Of a stretch of 64,000 bases of DNA, positions 54,058 through 63,965 are shown in pieces. The DNA is from Rhodopseudomonas sp. (GTDB lineage: Bacteria; Pseudomonadota; Alphaproteobacteria; Rhizobiales; Xanthobacteraceae), in NCBI GenBank assembly GCA_016124795.1, contig WGNB01000056.1, positions 1 to 64,000 of the forward strand, read 5' to 3'. The notes beneath the pieces are model-generated. The model was not told the DNA's origin, did not search any database, and worked only from the letters and a program-made list of their open reading frames with translations. Both the position numbers and the translations under genes were made by a program. The number at the start of each line of letters is the position of its first letter. Position 1 is the stretch's first letter.

Positions 54058-55098
54058 TCACAGGCCGGCGGCTTTCAGCCTCGGAATGACGTGTCGGCCG
54101 AACAGTTCGTGGGCATCGCGCACCTCGTAGAGGCCCGCGCCCCAGTGCAGCACGGCGAGGAAATTGCGCGCCCCGGTTTTCCGGCATTGCTCGATGATGT
54201 TGTCCGCCACCTGCGCCGGCGTTCCCGCGATGAATTCCTCGTCGCTGACCGAGAAGCCGGTGCTGCCGCCTTTCTGTGGCGAGTCGGGCACGTGCGAAAA
54301 TTTCATGCGTGAATCGTTGGCGGTGAATTTTTTATAGCGGTCGAGCGCCGATTGCGACAGGGCGTTGGCTTCGGCCTCTGATTCCGAAACGATCACGCGC
54401 CGGCGCAGTCCGAGGGAGTCGCCGTCGGCGGGTCGGCCGAGGGTGGCCATCTCGTCGGCATAAGCCTCGAACACGGCGCGGACCTGAGACACGCTCATGA
54501 AGCCGGTGCAGATCTTGCTGTTGCGGCGGGCGGCCCGCCGCGCGGTGTCGGCGCTGACGACGGTCGACCATTTGGGTGGGTGCGGGCGTTGCGCCGGCCG
54601 CGGCAACAGCCGCAGATTGTCATATTTGAAGTGCTTGCCATTGTAATCGGCGACGCCTGTTTCAAGCGCGGTGTCGAGGACGTCCATCACTTCGTTGTAG
54701 ATTTCGCGGGCGAGTTCAATGCTCAGGCCCATCTTTTCGAGTTCTTGCGGCACGCCGACCGCGGTGCCGATTTCCAGTCGTCCGCCGGACAATTGATCGA
54801 GCAGGCCGATTTCCTCCACGACCCGCGCGGCGGAATAATAGGGGACGACGACGCCCATGACGCCGAGCCGCAGCCGTTTCGTTCGCGCCGCCGTGGCCGC
54901 GATCAGCAGGTTGGGCGACGAACTGAATGACCCGCCGAAATGGTGTTCGCTGAAGAATATGCCGTCGAAGCCCAGCGTCTCGTCGCGTTCCCAGAGCGAC
55001 AAATACTGCCCGATATAGGCGGAAATGCTGGATTGCTGCTCGGCTGCCGCGGTCTCGGTCAGTTCCGGCAGAAACTCGAAAACCCATGTCCGCAGCAT
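54058..55098 (-). CDS. LLM-class flavin-dependent oxidoreductase
   Basis: A 346-residue bacterial luciferase-like monooxygenase. It has GFDGIFFSEHHFGG (about 43-56), TKRLRLGVMGVVVPYYSAARVVEEIGLLDQLSGGRLEIGTAVG (family FMN-binding core), and C-terminal FIAGTPAQVADNI. It uses reduced FMN and oxygen on an unknown organic substrate. With the esterase gene 11 nt downstream it may form a small catabolic operon. A MarR regulator is divergent, 187 nt away, and may control it. Confidence 0.9.
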   Translation of the reverse strand: MLRTWVFEFLPELTETAAAEQQSSISAYIGQYLSLWERDETLGFDGIFFSEHHFGGSFSSSPNLLIAATAARTKRLRLGVMGVVVPYYSAARVVEEIGLLDQLSGGRLEIGTAVGVPQELEKMGLSIELAREIYNEVMDVLDTALETGVADYNGKHFKYDNLRLLPRPAQRPHPPKWSTVVSADTARRAARRNSKICTGFMSVSQVRAVFEAYADEMATLGRPADGDSLGLRRRVIVSESEAEANALSQSALDRYKKFTANDSRMKFSHVPDSPQKGGSTGFSVSDEEFIAGTPAQVADNIIEQCRKTGARNFLAVLHWGAGLYEVRDAHELFGRHVIPRLKAAGL

Positions 55099-55285
55099 TG
55101 CCGCCTCCCTGATTTCCTGAGGCGGCCTCGAGGCGCGCCATTATAGATTGGCTCCAAATAGATTGACATCAAAGTAATTTGTCAACTACCGTTCCGGTGG
55201 GTTTTGATTTTCGGATGGGCGGAGGCGACCGATGGCGCCCAGGGCAACGTCACGCAGCTTGCGAACCGCGGGGGAGGAGGCGCGC

Positions 55286-55723
55286 ATGTCGCCTGCGCCG
55301 ATCGATCTCGGCTGGCTCGCCGGTTTGATCGGGTTCAAATTGCGTGTCGCTCACGAGGCGTCGGCGCGCGTGTTCTCGCACAGCGTTTCGAGCAATGCGC
55401 CGCATTATGCCATCCTCTCGCTGATCAAATTCAACCCGGGCCTCACGCAAATCGCGCTGTCGCGCGCCGTGTCGCGCGACAGTTCGAGCATGACGGCGCT
55501 GCTGGACGATTTATGCGACAGGGGCCTCATCGTGCGCGAGCGGTCCCCGGACGATCGAAGGAGCTATGCGCTGTCGATTACCAAGGCCGGTCTCAAGACG
55601 CTCGACGACCTGAAGCGAAAGGTCGACGTGCATGAGCGCGATCTCAACGCGCTGTTCAGCCGCGAGGAGAAAGCCCGGTTGATCGAGATGCTCGACCGGA
55701 TCGCGACGGGGCTTGCCCGATAA
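55286..55723 (+). CDS. MarR-family transcriptional regulator
   Basis: A 145-residue dimeric winged-helix repressor. The HTH reads LTQIALSRAVSRDSSSMTALLDDLCDRGLI and the wing RERSPDDRRSYALSITKAG (Asp-Arg-Arg wing signature present). The ATG at 55286 follows GGGAGGAGG; an earlier ATG at 55232 is less likely. It is divergent from the LLM/esterase operon, its probable target, and is followed by an exported-protein gene. Confidence 0.92.
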   Translation: MSPAPIDLGWLAGLIGFKLRVAHEASARVFSHSVSSNAPHYAILSLIKFNPGLTQIALSRAVSRDSSSMTALLDDLCDRGLIVRERSPDDRRSYALSITKAGLKTLDDLKRKVDVHERDLNALFSREEKARLIEMLDRIATGLAR

Positions 55724-56003
55724 GAACGGCTGCATATCTCCCATTGGGCCGGAGGTCAGGGGCATTCGGCATACCCTGCATTTGCGGGTCATTTGGCGCG
55801 TCGGCCGCAGGCGCGTTACGCTGAGGCTGGGCGTCCAGCATCCACGGGCGTCGATCGGACCGATGGCAGCTGCCCGCCTTGATTTCGAGCCTATTGCCGT
55901 CGATGGTGCGGCTGGCGCCAGGCTCACGATTCCCGCCATGCTGCGCCTGTCGCCGGAGCGGGTCCGCCCGCATGGTTGTTTGGCAAAGGACGTTTCTGAC
56001 GAA

Positions 56004-56420
56004 ATGGAAGTCGGTCTGAAATCGATGCGATGGCAACGCTGCGCAGGCGGGCTTCTGGCCGTGCTGATGGCGCTCGCGCTGGCCGGCTGTGGCAGCACCG
56101 GCACCACCGATGACAAGATGGGCAATCTTTTGGTTTCGCCCGGAAAATACCGGCTCTACGACTGCGCCCAGCTCGACGACGCGGCAAAGCCCAGTGTTGC
56201 CCGCGAACGCGAGCTGAAGGGGCTGATCGCCGAAGCCGGCCACGGTGTCAGCGGCGACCTGGTCGCCGCAGCCGCTTACAAGCCCGAATATTATCAGGTT
56301 CACGGCGAACTCAATGAAATGCGCGCACGCGCCGTCGAACTCAACTGCAAGACCATCCCCGGCGAGTCGGTGCCGGAAGCCGATGGCAGCCTGGACGGTG
56401 TGGCGCGCGCCCGCCGGTGA
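56004..56420 (+). CDS. Small lipoprotein, unknown
   Basis: A 138-residue protein. The signal peptide ends in a lipobox, LALAGC, with the lipidated Cys29. The mature part has GKYRLYDCAQLDDAAK and two further cysteines (DC and LNC), and is otherwise hydrophilic. A longer frame back to 55713 has no family-like sequence, so the ATG at 56004 just before the signal peptide is chosen; the ATG at 56025 would also do. The function is unknown. Confidence 0.68.
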   Translation: MEVGLKSMRWQRCAGGLLAVLMALALAGCGSTGTTDDKMGNLLVSPGKYRLYDCAQLDDAAKPSVARERELKGLIAEAGHGVSGDLVAAAAYKPEYYQVHGELNEMRARAVELNCKTIPGESVPEADGSLDGVARARR

Positions 56421-56627
56421 CACGCTTGCATCTAACGCGCTTGCGACGCCTCGAAGCCCGGTATCGTCCGGTCTGATTTTGACTGACGGTCGTTGTCAAT
56501 TGACGCCGGATATTCAAGGGTTGGCCTTGCCGGCAGCTGATTTTCGGAACCGGATGGAACTTTTTCGCGGGCGCGCTATTGTCTTCGCCGTATGACACCT
56601 TTCGGCTGTCATTGAACGGGGGTTTTC

Positions 56628-56795
56628 ATGGCTATCAGTCTGCTGATCAGCATTCTCGTCACCTTCCTGGTGATCGTGCTGGTGCTCTATCTCGTTAATC
56701 TGTTGCCGATCAAAGGCCAGGCCAAACAGATCGTGCGGATCATCGTCATCATTATCGGCGTCTTGTATCTGCTGCGATATCTGGCGGTCTTTTAA
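56628..56795 (+). CDS. Thivi_2564-like two-helix membrane protein
   Basis: A 55-residue protein: MAISLLISILVTFLVIVLVL, a short loop NLLPIKGQAKQ, then a second helix IVRIIVIIIGVLYLLRYL. This matches the pattern of small Thivi_2564-type membrane proteins (two helices around a LLPI loop), whose role is unknown. The ATG follows GGGGG closely. It is a short gene but with clear coding character. Confidence 0.7.
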   Translation: MAISLLISILVTFLVIVLVLYLVNLLPIKGQAKQIVRIIVIIIGVLYLLRYLAVF

Positions 56796-56837
56796 GGACC
56801 GCCAGGCCGGCATCGGCGGCGCCGATTGCATGGCCCA

Positions 56838-57893
56838 TCAATTGTTTCGGATCACCACGAGCGAGCCGTCGGCGAGTCCGGTCAGGATTGCCGGCGGCGC
56901 AAATTTGCCGGCGGCCGGCGTCGCCGCAATCAGCGCCAGATTGGTCACAGCCTTGGCCGGCAGCTTGACGCTGGCGATCTCGCGGGCATTCGGCGCGAAA
57001 GAGACAATGCGCAAATGGGTGCGATCGAGCGACGGGATCGCGATATCGGCGGTGCCGTCACCGTCGAAATCGGCGACTGCGCTTAGGTCCAGCGCCCGCG
57101 TTCCGGCAATGTGATTGGCAGCATCGGCCATCGTCGCGGCCTTGCTCAGGCGGCCGCCGGTGTAAGTCCATAATTCCAGTTCACCGACGACATGCGGCTG
57201 GCGTACCAACGCGATATCGATTTTGCCATCGCCGTTGAAGTCGGCGATGCCGGCCGGATTGAGCCAGCGGTGCGGTCCGCCGAGCGGCGGCGTTTCGGCG
57301 ACGATATCGTAACGGCCCTTGCGCAGGGCGATCACCGCCAGCGCCGAACCACGCTTGAGATAGGATTTCACCACGATGATTTCGTCATGGCCGTCGCCGT
57401 CGAGATCGGCCAGTCGTGGCTGCAGGTCCTCGAACACAGCGTCGTTCTTCAGCCGCACGGTATGCAGCTTGCCGTCGCGGGCTTCGATCGTTATGGCGCC
57501 GGCTTCGATCTTGTCGCCGAGAACGCCGTGATCGTATCGCGTCGTCGGTTCGGCGAACCAGACGCGCGCGATGTCGTGGCTGCCGGTGACGACCTTGCCG
57601 TCGGGCAGCGAACCTTCCGGCTTTTTCGGCGGCGGCACGCTGTCGACGAAAGCAAGCTTGATGTCGTTACCGGCGCGGAGCGCCCGGTACCACAGGCCGC
57701 CGGCATTGACCCGGGCCTCGCTTTTGCCGTCGGCGTCGGAGGTTGCGACCGCGGAAACCCGGGCCGGGGCGTAGATCACCTGCGCACGCCATTCGGCGGC
57801 GTTGGCGGGGCGGACAAGGCCCGCCCCGATCGATGCAAGGAGGCAAACGGGCAGAGCAAGGCGCTTGGCAAGGCGCATGAACGATCCTGACAT
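56838..57893 (-). CDS. Exported FG-GAP/VCBS-repeat protein
   Basis: A 351-residue protein with a signal peptide (cleavage after about residue 33, ANA-A). It has several FG-GAP-type beta-propeller blades with calcium-binding loops: LADLDGDGHDEIIV (about 162), IADFNGDGKIDIAL (about 217) and VADFDGDGTADIAI (about 272). It is periplasmic or secreted, and its ligand is unknown. Its start is 24 nt from the end of the copA gene on the same strand, so it is likely the distal gene of the copper operon. Confidence 0.85.
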   Translation of the reverse strand: MSGSFMRLAKRLALPVCLLASIGAGLVRPANAAEWRAQVIYAPARVSAVATSDADGKSEARVNAGGLWYRALRAGNDIKLAFVDSVPPPKKPEGSLPDGKVVTGSHDIARVWFAEPTTRYDHGVLGDKIEAGAITIEARDGKLHTVRLKNDAVFEDLQPRLADLDGDGHDEIIVVKSYLKRGSALAVIALRKGRYDIVAETPPLGGPHRWLNPAGIADFNGDGKIDIALVRQPHVVGELELWTYTGGRLSKAATMADAANHIAGTRALDLSAVADFDGDGTADIAIPSLDRTHLRIVSFAPNAREIASVKLPAKAVTNLALIAATPAAGKFAPPAILTGLADGSLVVIRNN

Positions 57894-57916
57894 GGGGTCC
57901 TTAAAGGATGCGGTCC

Positions 57917-60463
57917 CTAAAATTTCAGCCGGCGCAATCTCAAGGCGTTGCCGACGACGCTGACCGAAGACAGCGCCATCGCCGCCGCCGCGATGATCGG
58001 CGACAGCAGAAGGCCGAACACCGGATAAAGCACGCCGGCGGCAATTGGAACGCCGGCGGCGTTATAGACGAAAGCGAAGAACAGGTTTTGCCGGATATTG
58101 CCCATGACTGCGGCGGAGAGAAGGCGTGCCTTGACGATGCCGTCAAGATCGCCACCGAGCAAGGTGATGCCGGCGCTTTCGATGGCGACGTCGGAGCCGG
58201 TGCCCATGGCGATGCCGACCTGGGCGGCGGCCAGCGCCGGCGCGTCGTTGACGCCGTCGCCGGCCATGGCGACGACCCGGCCCTCGCGGGTCAGCTTTTC
58301 AATGACCGCGCCTTTCTGGTCGGGCAAGACATCGGCTTCGACCTCGCCGAGGCCGAGGCGCTTGGCGACGGCGAGCGCGGTGGTGCGGTTATCGCCGGTC
58401 AGCATCACCACCCGGATACCTTTGGCGATCAAGGCTTTCAGCGCGGCCGGCGTGGTAGCCTTGACCGGATCGGCAATCGCGATGATGCCGGCCGGCTTGC
58501 CGTTGACCGCGAGGAAAATCGCGGTGGCGCCGTCCTGACGTTGCGCCTCGGCCTGCTCGTGCAGCGCGGTGCTGTCGATGTTCAATTCGGCAAGAAACTT
58601 GGCGGTGCCGAGCGCCAGCCGTTTTCCCTCGACCATGCCGATGACGCCCTTGCCGGCGGGGGCGTCGAAGCCGCGCACTGTGGCCGGCTCGATGTTGCGG
58701 TGGTCGGCTTCCTTCACGATGGCGGCGGCAAGCGGATGTTCGCTCGACCGTTCGACGCTCGCCGCGTAACGCAGCACCTGGCTCTCGTCGAAGCCGTCGG
58801 CGGCGATGACGGCGACGACCTTCGGCTTGCCTTCGGTCAGGGTGCCGGTCTTGTCGACCACCAGCGTGTCGATCTTCTCCATGCGCTCGAGCGCTTCGGC
58901 GTTCTTGATCAGGACGCCGGCCTGCGCGCCGCGGCCGACGCCGACCATGATCGACATTGGTGTGGCAAGGCCGAGCGCGCAAGGGCAGGCGATGATCAAC
59001 ACGCTGACGGCGGCGACCAGCGCATAGGCAAAGCGCGGTTCCGGACCGAAACTGGCCCATGACGCAAAGGCGATCAGGGCGGCGGTGATGACCGTCGGCA
59101 CGAACCAGCCGGCGACCTGATCGGCGAGCCGCTGGATCGGCGCGCGGCTGCGCTGCGCGTTGGCGATCATCTGGACGATCTGCGCCAGCAAGGTATCGCG
59201 GCCGATCTTGTCGGCGCGCATCACGAAGCTGCCGGAGGTGTTGAGTGTGCCGCCGATGACGCGCGAATCTTTCTCCTTGCTGACCGGCATGGATTCGCCG
59301 GTGACCAGCGATTCATCGAGCGTCGAATGGCCCTCCAGTACGACGCCGTCGACCGGCACCTTGTCGCCGGGGCGCACCCGGAGGCTGTCGCCGATCTGCA
59401 CCGCGTCGAGCGAAATGTCTTCGTCGTTGCCGTCGGCCTTGACGCGGCGCGCGGTCTTGGGCGCGAGGTTCAGCAGCGCCTTGATCGCGCCGGAGGTGGC
59501 GTCGCGGGCGCGCAGTTCAAGCACCTGGCCGACCAGCACCAGCACGGTGATCATGCTGGCGGCTTCGAAGTAAACCGCCGGCTGGCCGCCATGCATCCGG
59601 AATGCCTCGGGAAAGACGCCGGGCGCGAAGGTGGCGACGATGCTGTAGCCATAGGCGACGCCGGTGCCCATGCCGATCAGCGTGAACATGTTGAGGTTGC
59701 GGGTGATCAGCGATTGATAGCCGCGCACGAAGAACGGCCAGCCGGCCCACAGCACCACCGGCGTGGCGAAGGCGAATTGAATGTAGTTCGACAAGGCCGG
59801 ATCGACCCAGTCATGCGGGCCGACGAAGTGGCCGCCCATTTCGAGCACCATCACCGGCAGGGCGAGCACCAGGCCGATCCAGAAGCGGCGCGACATGTCG
59901 GCGAGTTCGGGATTGGGGCCTGAATCGGCGGTGACCGTTTCCGGCTCAAGCGCCATGCCGCAGATCGGACAGACGCCGGGGCCTTCCTGACGAATCTCCG
60001 GATGCATCGGGCAGGTGTAAATCGCGCCCTCGATCACCGGCTCGGGTTCGCGCGGGCCGAGATACTTCGCTGGATTGGCTTCGAACTTGGTCTTGCAGCC
60101 GGCCGAGCAGAAATAATACGGGTGGCCGTGGTGCGAGGTCTGATGCTTGGCGTTATGCGGATCGACGGTCATGCCGCAGACCGGATCGATGGCCTTGCCG
60201 GCCTCAGCCGCCGCCTGCTGTTGGGCGGCGTCCTGCCGGGCCTTTTGCGCGGCGAGATATTTTTCCGGGTCGGCCTCGAACTTGGTCTTACAGCCGGCGC
60301 AGCAGAAGAAATAGGACGTGTCCTTGTAGCTGGCGCTGTGCTTGGCGGTCGCCGGATCGACCGTCATGCCGCAGACCGGATCGGTGGCGCCGGCGCCCGC
60401 GTGGCCATGCCCGTGATGATCGTGGTCGTGATGGTGGTGATGCGCGTGGTCGGCGGCGTTCAT
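57917..60463 (-). CDS. copA: Cu(I)-type heavy-metal P1B ATPase with two YHS domains
   Basis: An 848-residue metal exporter. The N terminus has a His-rich run (about 7-24), two YHS domains (each [10 protein letters not shown] with downstream [10 protein letters not shown]), and a heavy-metal-binding motif with CPMHPE and CPICGMAL. After the membrane helices come [12 protein letters not shown] (about 490), phosphorylation site DKTGTLTEG (about 536) and [10 protein letters not shown] (about 735). It pumps copper or a similar soft metal outwards. The ATG at 60463 is chosen. A CsoR gene is divergent, with its operator between them. Confidence 0.92.
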   Translation of the reverse strand: MNAADHAHHHHHDHDHHGHGHAGAGATDPVCGMTVDPATAKHSASYKDTSYFFCCAGCKTKFEADPEKYLAAQKARQDAAQQQAAAEAGKAIDPVCGMTVDPHNAKHQTSHHGHPYYFCSAGCKTKFEANPAKYLGPREPEPVIEGAIYTCPMHPEIRQEGPGVCPICGMALEPETVTADSGPNPELADMSRRFWIGLVLALPVMVLEMGGHFVGPHDWVDPALSNYIQFAFATPVVLWAGWPFFVRGYQSLITRNLNMFTLIGMGTGVAYGYSIVATFAPGVFPEAFRMHGGQPAVYFEAASMITVLVLVGQVLELRARDATSGAIKALLNLAPKTARRVKADGNDEDISLDAVQIGDSLRVRPGDKVPVDGVVLEGHSTLDESLVTGESMPVSKEKDSRVIGGTLNTSGSFVMRADKIGRDTLLAQIVQMIANAQRSRAPIQRLADQVAGWFVPTVITAALIAFASWASFGPEPRFAYALVAAVSVLIIACPCALGLATPMSIMVGVGRGAQAGVLIKNAEALERMEKIDTLVVDKTGTLTEGKPKVVAVIAADGFDESQVLRYAASVERSSEHPLAAAIVKEADHRNIEPATVRGFDAPAGKGVIGMVEGKRLALGTAKFLAELNIDSTALHEQAEAQRQDGATAIFLAVNGKPAGIIAIADPVKATTPAALKALIAKGIRVVMLTGDNRTTALAVAKRLGLGEVEADVLPDQKGAVIEKLTREGRVVAMAGDGVNDAPALAAAQVGIAMGTGSDVAIESAGITLLGGDLDGIVKARLLSAAVMGNIRQNLFFAFVYNAAGVPIAAGVLYPVFGLLLSPIIAAAAMALSSVSVVGNALRLRRLKF

Positions 60464-60494
60464 GACGGCTCTCGGCTTTCTGGCTGATCTTGCG

Positions 60495-60518
60495 GTATAT
60501 ACCCTATGGGGGTATATA
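60495..60518. promoter_or_regulatory. CsoR-type operator in the copA-csoR divergent promoter
   Basis: TATACCC-TATG-GGGGTATA is the typical CsoR palindrome: A/T-rich arms around a C-run and G-run. It is positioned between the two start codons, so one site can control both genes. Confidence 0.85.
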
Positions 60519-60524
60519 GACCGC

Positions 60525-60860
60525 ATGATCGAAGACAGCAAGACGCCCGGCAAGGTTCGGGGCAAATCGCAGAACAGGACCCATCGCGCCGCCACCAGCA
60601 AAAGCGCGACGGTGAAACGGCTGAGCCGGATCGAGGGGCAGGTGCGCGGCCTGGCGCGCATGGTCGAGGACGACCGCTATTGCATCGATATCGTCACCCA
60701 GATCGCGGCGGTGCGCGCTGCGTTGCGCCGGGTCGAGGAAGAAATCTTGCGCGAGCACGTCGCGCATTGCGTCGAGCACGCCATCAAGAGCGGCGACAAA
60801 GCCGATCAACGGCAGAAGATCGCCGAACTGATGGACGTGATGGGCCGCGCCGGTCGCTGA
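60525..60860 (+). CDS. csoR: CsoR-family copper-sensing repressor
   Basis: A 111-residue all-helical repressor. The Cu(I) ligands Cys53, His78 and Cys82 have the classical spacing (25 and 4 residues) of Cso[27 protein letters not shown] is the family helix. Copper binding releases the operator and so induces copA. The ATG at 60525 is chosen over a frame opening at 60462. An N-terminal basic tail (about 1-30) precedes the fold. Confidence 0.93.
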   Translation: MIEDSKTPGKVRGKSQNRTHRAATSKSATVKRLSRIEGQVRGLARMVEDDRYCIDIVTQIAAVRAALRRVEEEILREHVAHCVEHAIKSGDKADQRQKIAELMDVMGRAGR

Positions 60861-60948
60861 GTCTTGTAGCCCGCAAGATGCGCAGCGAAATGCGGGGGCG
60901 CACGCCCCGGATTTCGCTGTCGCCTATCCGGGCTACATGACCGTGCTT

Positions 60949-61143
60949 TTATTTCGTCGAGCAGCCGACCACGCTGTACAGCGGGCAGGTGCCGAGCAAG
61001 GCGGTCAACAGCGGTACGACGCCGATCCAGCCGACCCAGGCCCAGCTGGTGCCCGGCGCGATGTAGCCGAGCGCGAAGGCGATCAAGGCAATTCCGATGA
61101 TAATGCGTGCGATGCGGTCGATGGACCCGACATTGGCCGACAT
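60949..61143 (-). CDS. DUF2892 (YgaP-like) membrane protein
   Basis: A 64-residue inner-membrane protein with two helices: SIDRIARIIIGIALIAFALG and WAWVGWIGVVPLLTALLG. The ending TCPLYSVVGCSTK carries the two conserved cysteines. The family is often found near sulfur-transfer or metal genes; its function is unknown. It is a single gene following csoR on the opposite strand. Confidence 0.88.
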   Translation of the reverse strand: MSANVGSIDRIARIIIGIALIAFALGYIAPGTSWAWVGWIGVVPLLTALLGTCPLYSVVGCSTK

Positions 61144-61339
61144 GACAAACTCCCCCTGCGAATTAAAAGCGCGAGCGGAACTTTAGGCGCGGCTCGGCTG
61201 GCGATGTTGATCGAGATCAAAGGGCCGTTGTGGGGCCTTCGACCTCGACGAGGAGGGCAACGGCGGACGAGGCAGGATCACCGGAGCAAGCCCGGTGATG
61301 ATGATGATCGTGGCGGCGTCGCGTCAGAATCGGATGCCG

Positions 61340-62359
61340 TCAGGCAAAGCGTTGCCGCGCCAGTTTCGCCCCGGCGCCGAGCGCGTAGAGCTTGGCCTCG
61401 GCGATATCGCGGTGCATCGGCGCCATGCCGCAATTGGTGCAGGCGATAATGCGCTCCTTGGGGACAAACTTCATCACATCGGCGATGACCTGCGCGACTT
61501 CTTCGGGCGTTTCGACGGTGTCGCTGGCGACGTCGATAACGCCGACCAGCACGTCCTTGCCCTCGAGCAGCGATAGAAACTTCAGCGGCACCCGCGAGTG
61601 AATAGCCTCCAGCGACACCTGGCCGATCCGGCTTTTGGCCAGTGCCGGGAAGATCTTTTCATACTGTGTCCACTGGTCGCCGAGCGCGTTCTTCCAGTCG
61701 ATATTGGCCTTGATGCCGTAGCCATAACAGATGTGGACCGCGGTGGTGCAGGAAAGGCCGTCGATGGCGCGATGCAGCGCCTCGATACCCCAGCCGGGTA
61801 CCTCGTCCATGAAGACGTTGAAGGCCGGTTCGTCGAACTGGATGACGTCGACGCCGTCGGCTTGCAGCGCGCGGGCCTCGGCGTTGAGCAGGTCGGCGAA
61901 GGCGAAAGCCATTTTGATCTTGTCGCCGTAATGCGCGTCGGCGACCGTATCGGCGATCGTCATCGGACCCGGCAGTGTCATCTTGAGCTTGCGGGTGGTG
62001 TGGGCGCGGGCGTGTTGCGCCTCGGCGCGGTGGACGCGGCCTTTGAGCGTCAGCGCGCCGCGCACCACTGGCACCATCGCTTTGTAGCGGTTGGCGCGGA
62101 TGCCCATTTCGACCTTGTTGTCATGGTCGATGCCGTCGACGAATTCGAGGAAGCCGTGGACGAAATGCTGGCGCGACATTTCGCCGTCGCCGACGATATC
62201 GATGCCGGCGTCTTCCTGCATCTTGATGGCGAGCAGCGTGGCGTCGAGTTTGCCTTGCGCGAGATCGGCGCTTTGCAGGCGCCAATGCGGCCACAGCTTG
62301 TCGGGTTCGGCGAGCCAGGACGGTTTCGGCAGGCTGCCGGCGATGGTGGCTTCGAACAT
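61340..62359 (-). CDS. Cobalamin-independent methionine synthase-like protein
   Basis: A 339-residue TIM-barrel of the MetE C-terminal kind. Zinc ligands are His and Cys in AVHICYGYG (about 210) and Cys in IACTNCGMAP (about 307). DVIQFDEPAFN (about 175) and GDGEMSRQHF are further family motifs. It lacks the N-terminal half of full MetE, so it belongs to the short core-MetE group, whose methyl donor is not established. It stands alone, with 196 nt and no gene before it. Confidence 0.85.
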   Translation of the reverse strand: MFEATIAGSLPKPSWLAEPDKLWPHWRLQSADLAQGKLDATLLAIKMQEDAGIDIVGDGEMSRQHFVHGFLEFVDGIDHDNKVEMGIRANRYKAMVPVVRGALTLKGRVHRAEAQHARAHTTRKLKMTLPGPMTIADTVADAHYGDKIKMAFAFADLLNAEARALQADGVDVIQFDEPAFNVFMDEVPGWGIEALHRAIDGLSCTTAVHICYGYGIKANIDWKNALGDQWTQYEKIFPALAKSRIGQVSLEAIHSRVPLKFLSLLEGKDVLVGVIDVASDTVETPEEVAQVIADVMKFVPKERIIACTNCGMAPMHRDIAEAKLYALGAGAKLARQRFA

Positions 62360-62492
62360 CGGCGTCTCCTCTGGCGTTTCTTGTGTACGGCTCGTTGTAA
62401 CGAGATTTGGCGTGGAAAAGCTTGGTGCGCACCGGTCGACATGCGGCGCGTCGCCTGAACCGGCCGTCCTCCGTAGCCGACTTATAACACGC

Positions 62493-63692
62493 CTAGATGT
62501 CGCTGGGCCGCCACCGATAGAGCCAGTCGTAGCGGTGCAGCAGCCGGTTGCCGCCGAGCAGTTTCATGCCGATGTTGCGGATCAATGCTTCCGGGCCGGT
62601 CTGGCTGTAAATCTTGCCTTGTTGGCGCGATATCGCCTGGGCGCGGGCGGTGCGCCGGCGGCGGGCCGCTTCGTAGCTGCGCAAGCCCTGTTGCGGGTCG
62701 TTGGCGTTGCGTTTCAGGCAGGCGGCAAGTTCGGCGGCGTCCTCGATCGCTATGCCGGCGCCCTGTGCCAGAAACGGCAACATCGGGTGGGCGGCGTCGC
62801 CGATCAGCGTGACCGGACCTTCGCCGCCGGCAAAGGGCGTGGCGCGGTCATAAAGCGCCCATTTGCGCCAGCGCTCCGGGATTGCCAACAGTTCGCGAAC
62901 ATTTTCGGCCCAGGAGAAGCGGGCGAAGTTGCGCAGGATCTCGTCGCGCTGACCCTCGGCTTGCCAACCGGCTTGCTGCCATTCGTCGTGCACGATGCCG
63001 ACGATGTTGATCATCTGGCTGCTCTTGACCGGGTAGAGCACCAGATGGGCATCGATGCCGAGCCAGAGGTGGACGACATCGCTGCGGAAATGCAACGGCA
63101 CGCTGGCGGCCGGTACCAGTGCGCGCCAGGCGGTGCGGTGCGCGAAATCCGGCCGATGCTGGCGGCCCATCCGGGTCGCGACGTTCGACCAGATGCCATC
63201 GGCGCCGATCAGCACCGCGCCGCGCTCGTCGACCACCTTGTGACCGACATAGCATTGCACGGTGACGCCGGTGCGGTGGCCGGCGAAATCGTCGAAGCGG
63301 GTGCCGAGCTTGATGTCGATATCGAGCGTGTTGCGGGCGGCGTCGGCCAGCACGGCTTGCAGGTCGGCGCGATGCAGCGTCCAGAACGGCGCGCCGTAGC
63401 GGGCCTCCGCCGTCGGGCCGAGTGGAATGCGGGTGATTTCCTGGCCGGTGCTGCCCGACATCACCCGGATCATCTGCGGCAGCACCGCCAGAGGCATCAG
63501 CCGATCGCGCAGGCCGAGATCGGTGAGGATGGCGGTGGCGTTGGGTGAGAGTTGCAGGCCGGCGCCGGCTTCTTCGAGCCGGGGCGACTGTTCGAGCACC
63601 GTGGTGCGAAAGCCGGCGCGCGACAGCGTCAGCGCGGCCGTCAGGCCGGCGATGCCAGCGCCAGCGACGATGACATGACGCGCGGACGCCAT
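62493..63692 (-). CDS. FAD-dependent aromatic monooxygenase
   Basis: A 399-residue group A flavoprotein hydroxylase, like salicylate and 3-hydroxybenzoate hydroxylases. The FAD motif VIVAGAGIAGLTAALTL is at 8-24, the DG motif is ADGIWS, and GDAAHPMLPFLAQGAGIAIED lies near 290. It uses NAD(P)H and oxygen to hydroxylate an aromatic ring; the substrate is unknown. It follows the zinc-finger gene by 30 nt on the same strand and may be cotranscribed. Confidence 0.88.
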   Translation of the reverse strand: MASARHVIVAGAGIAGLTAALTLSRAGFRTTVLEQSPRLEEAGAGLQLSPNATAILTDLGLRDRLMPLAVLPQMIRVMSGSTGQEITRIPLGPTAEARYGAPFWTLHRADLQAVLADAARNTLDIDIKLGTRFDDFAGHRTGVTVQCYVGHKVVDERGAVLIGADGIWSNVATRMGRQHRPDFAHRTAWRALVPAASVPLHFRSDVVHLWLGIDAHLVLYPVKSSQMINIVGIVHDEWQQAGWQAEGQRDEILRNFARFSWAENVRELLAIPERWRKWALYDRATPFAGGEGPVTLIGDAAHPMLPFLAQGAGIAIEDAAELAACLKRNANDPQQGLRSYEAARRRRTARAQAISRQQGKIYSQTGPEALIRNIGMKLLGGNRLLHRYDWLYRWRPSDI

Positions 63693-63722
63693 GGCCTAGG
63701 ACTCCATGACATCAGAATGAAA

Positions 63723-63965
63723 TCAGGCGGCGTTCGGTAGCGCGCAAGCCGCCGGGCGGGCCGCATGCGGGTCGAGAGTGGCGTCGAACCGGTACAGCGT
63801 CGAGCAATAGGGGCAGACGATCTCGTTGTCGCCGGACAGGTCGAGGAAGACATGCGGATGGTCGTAGGGCGGCTTGGCGCCGACGCACATGAATTCCTTG
63901 GCGCCGACCTCGATGACCGGCACGCCGGGATCGTTATGGAAATGGGGGACGACGTGCTCCGCCAT
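63723..63965 (-). CDS. Small zinc-finger protein (zf-CHCC)
   Basis: An 80-residue protein with the CHCC zinc finger of the mitochondrial complex I subunit NDUFS6/Ndufs6-like family. Ligands visible are Cys27 in EFMCVGAKP, His36 or His38 in YDHPHVFL, and Cys51 and Cys54 in VCPYCSTLYRF. In alphaproteobacteria such a protein is an accessory of complex I; a role for this copy is inferred from the family only. Confidence 0.88.
   Translation of the reverse strand: MAEHVVPHFHNDPGVPVIEVGAKEFMCVGAKPPYDHPHVFLDLSGDNEIVCPYCSTLYRFDATLDPHAARPAACALPNAA

Noticed and set aside
57908-59062. 384-codon frame opposite copA
   Set aside because: Antisense to intact P-type ATPase motifs; low-complexity composition.
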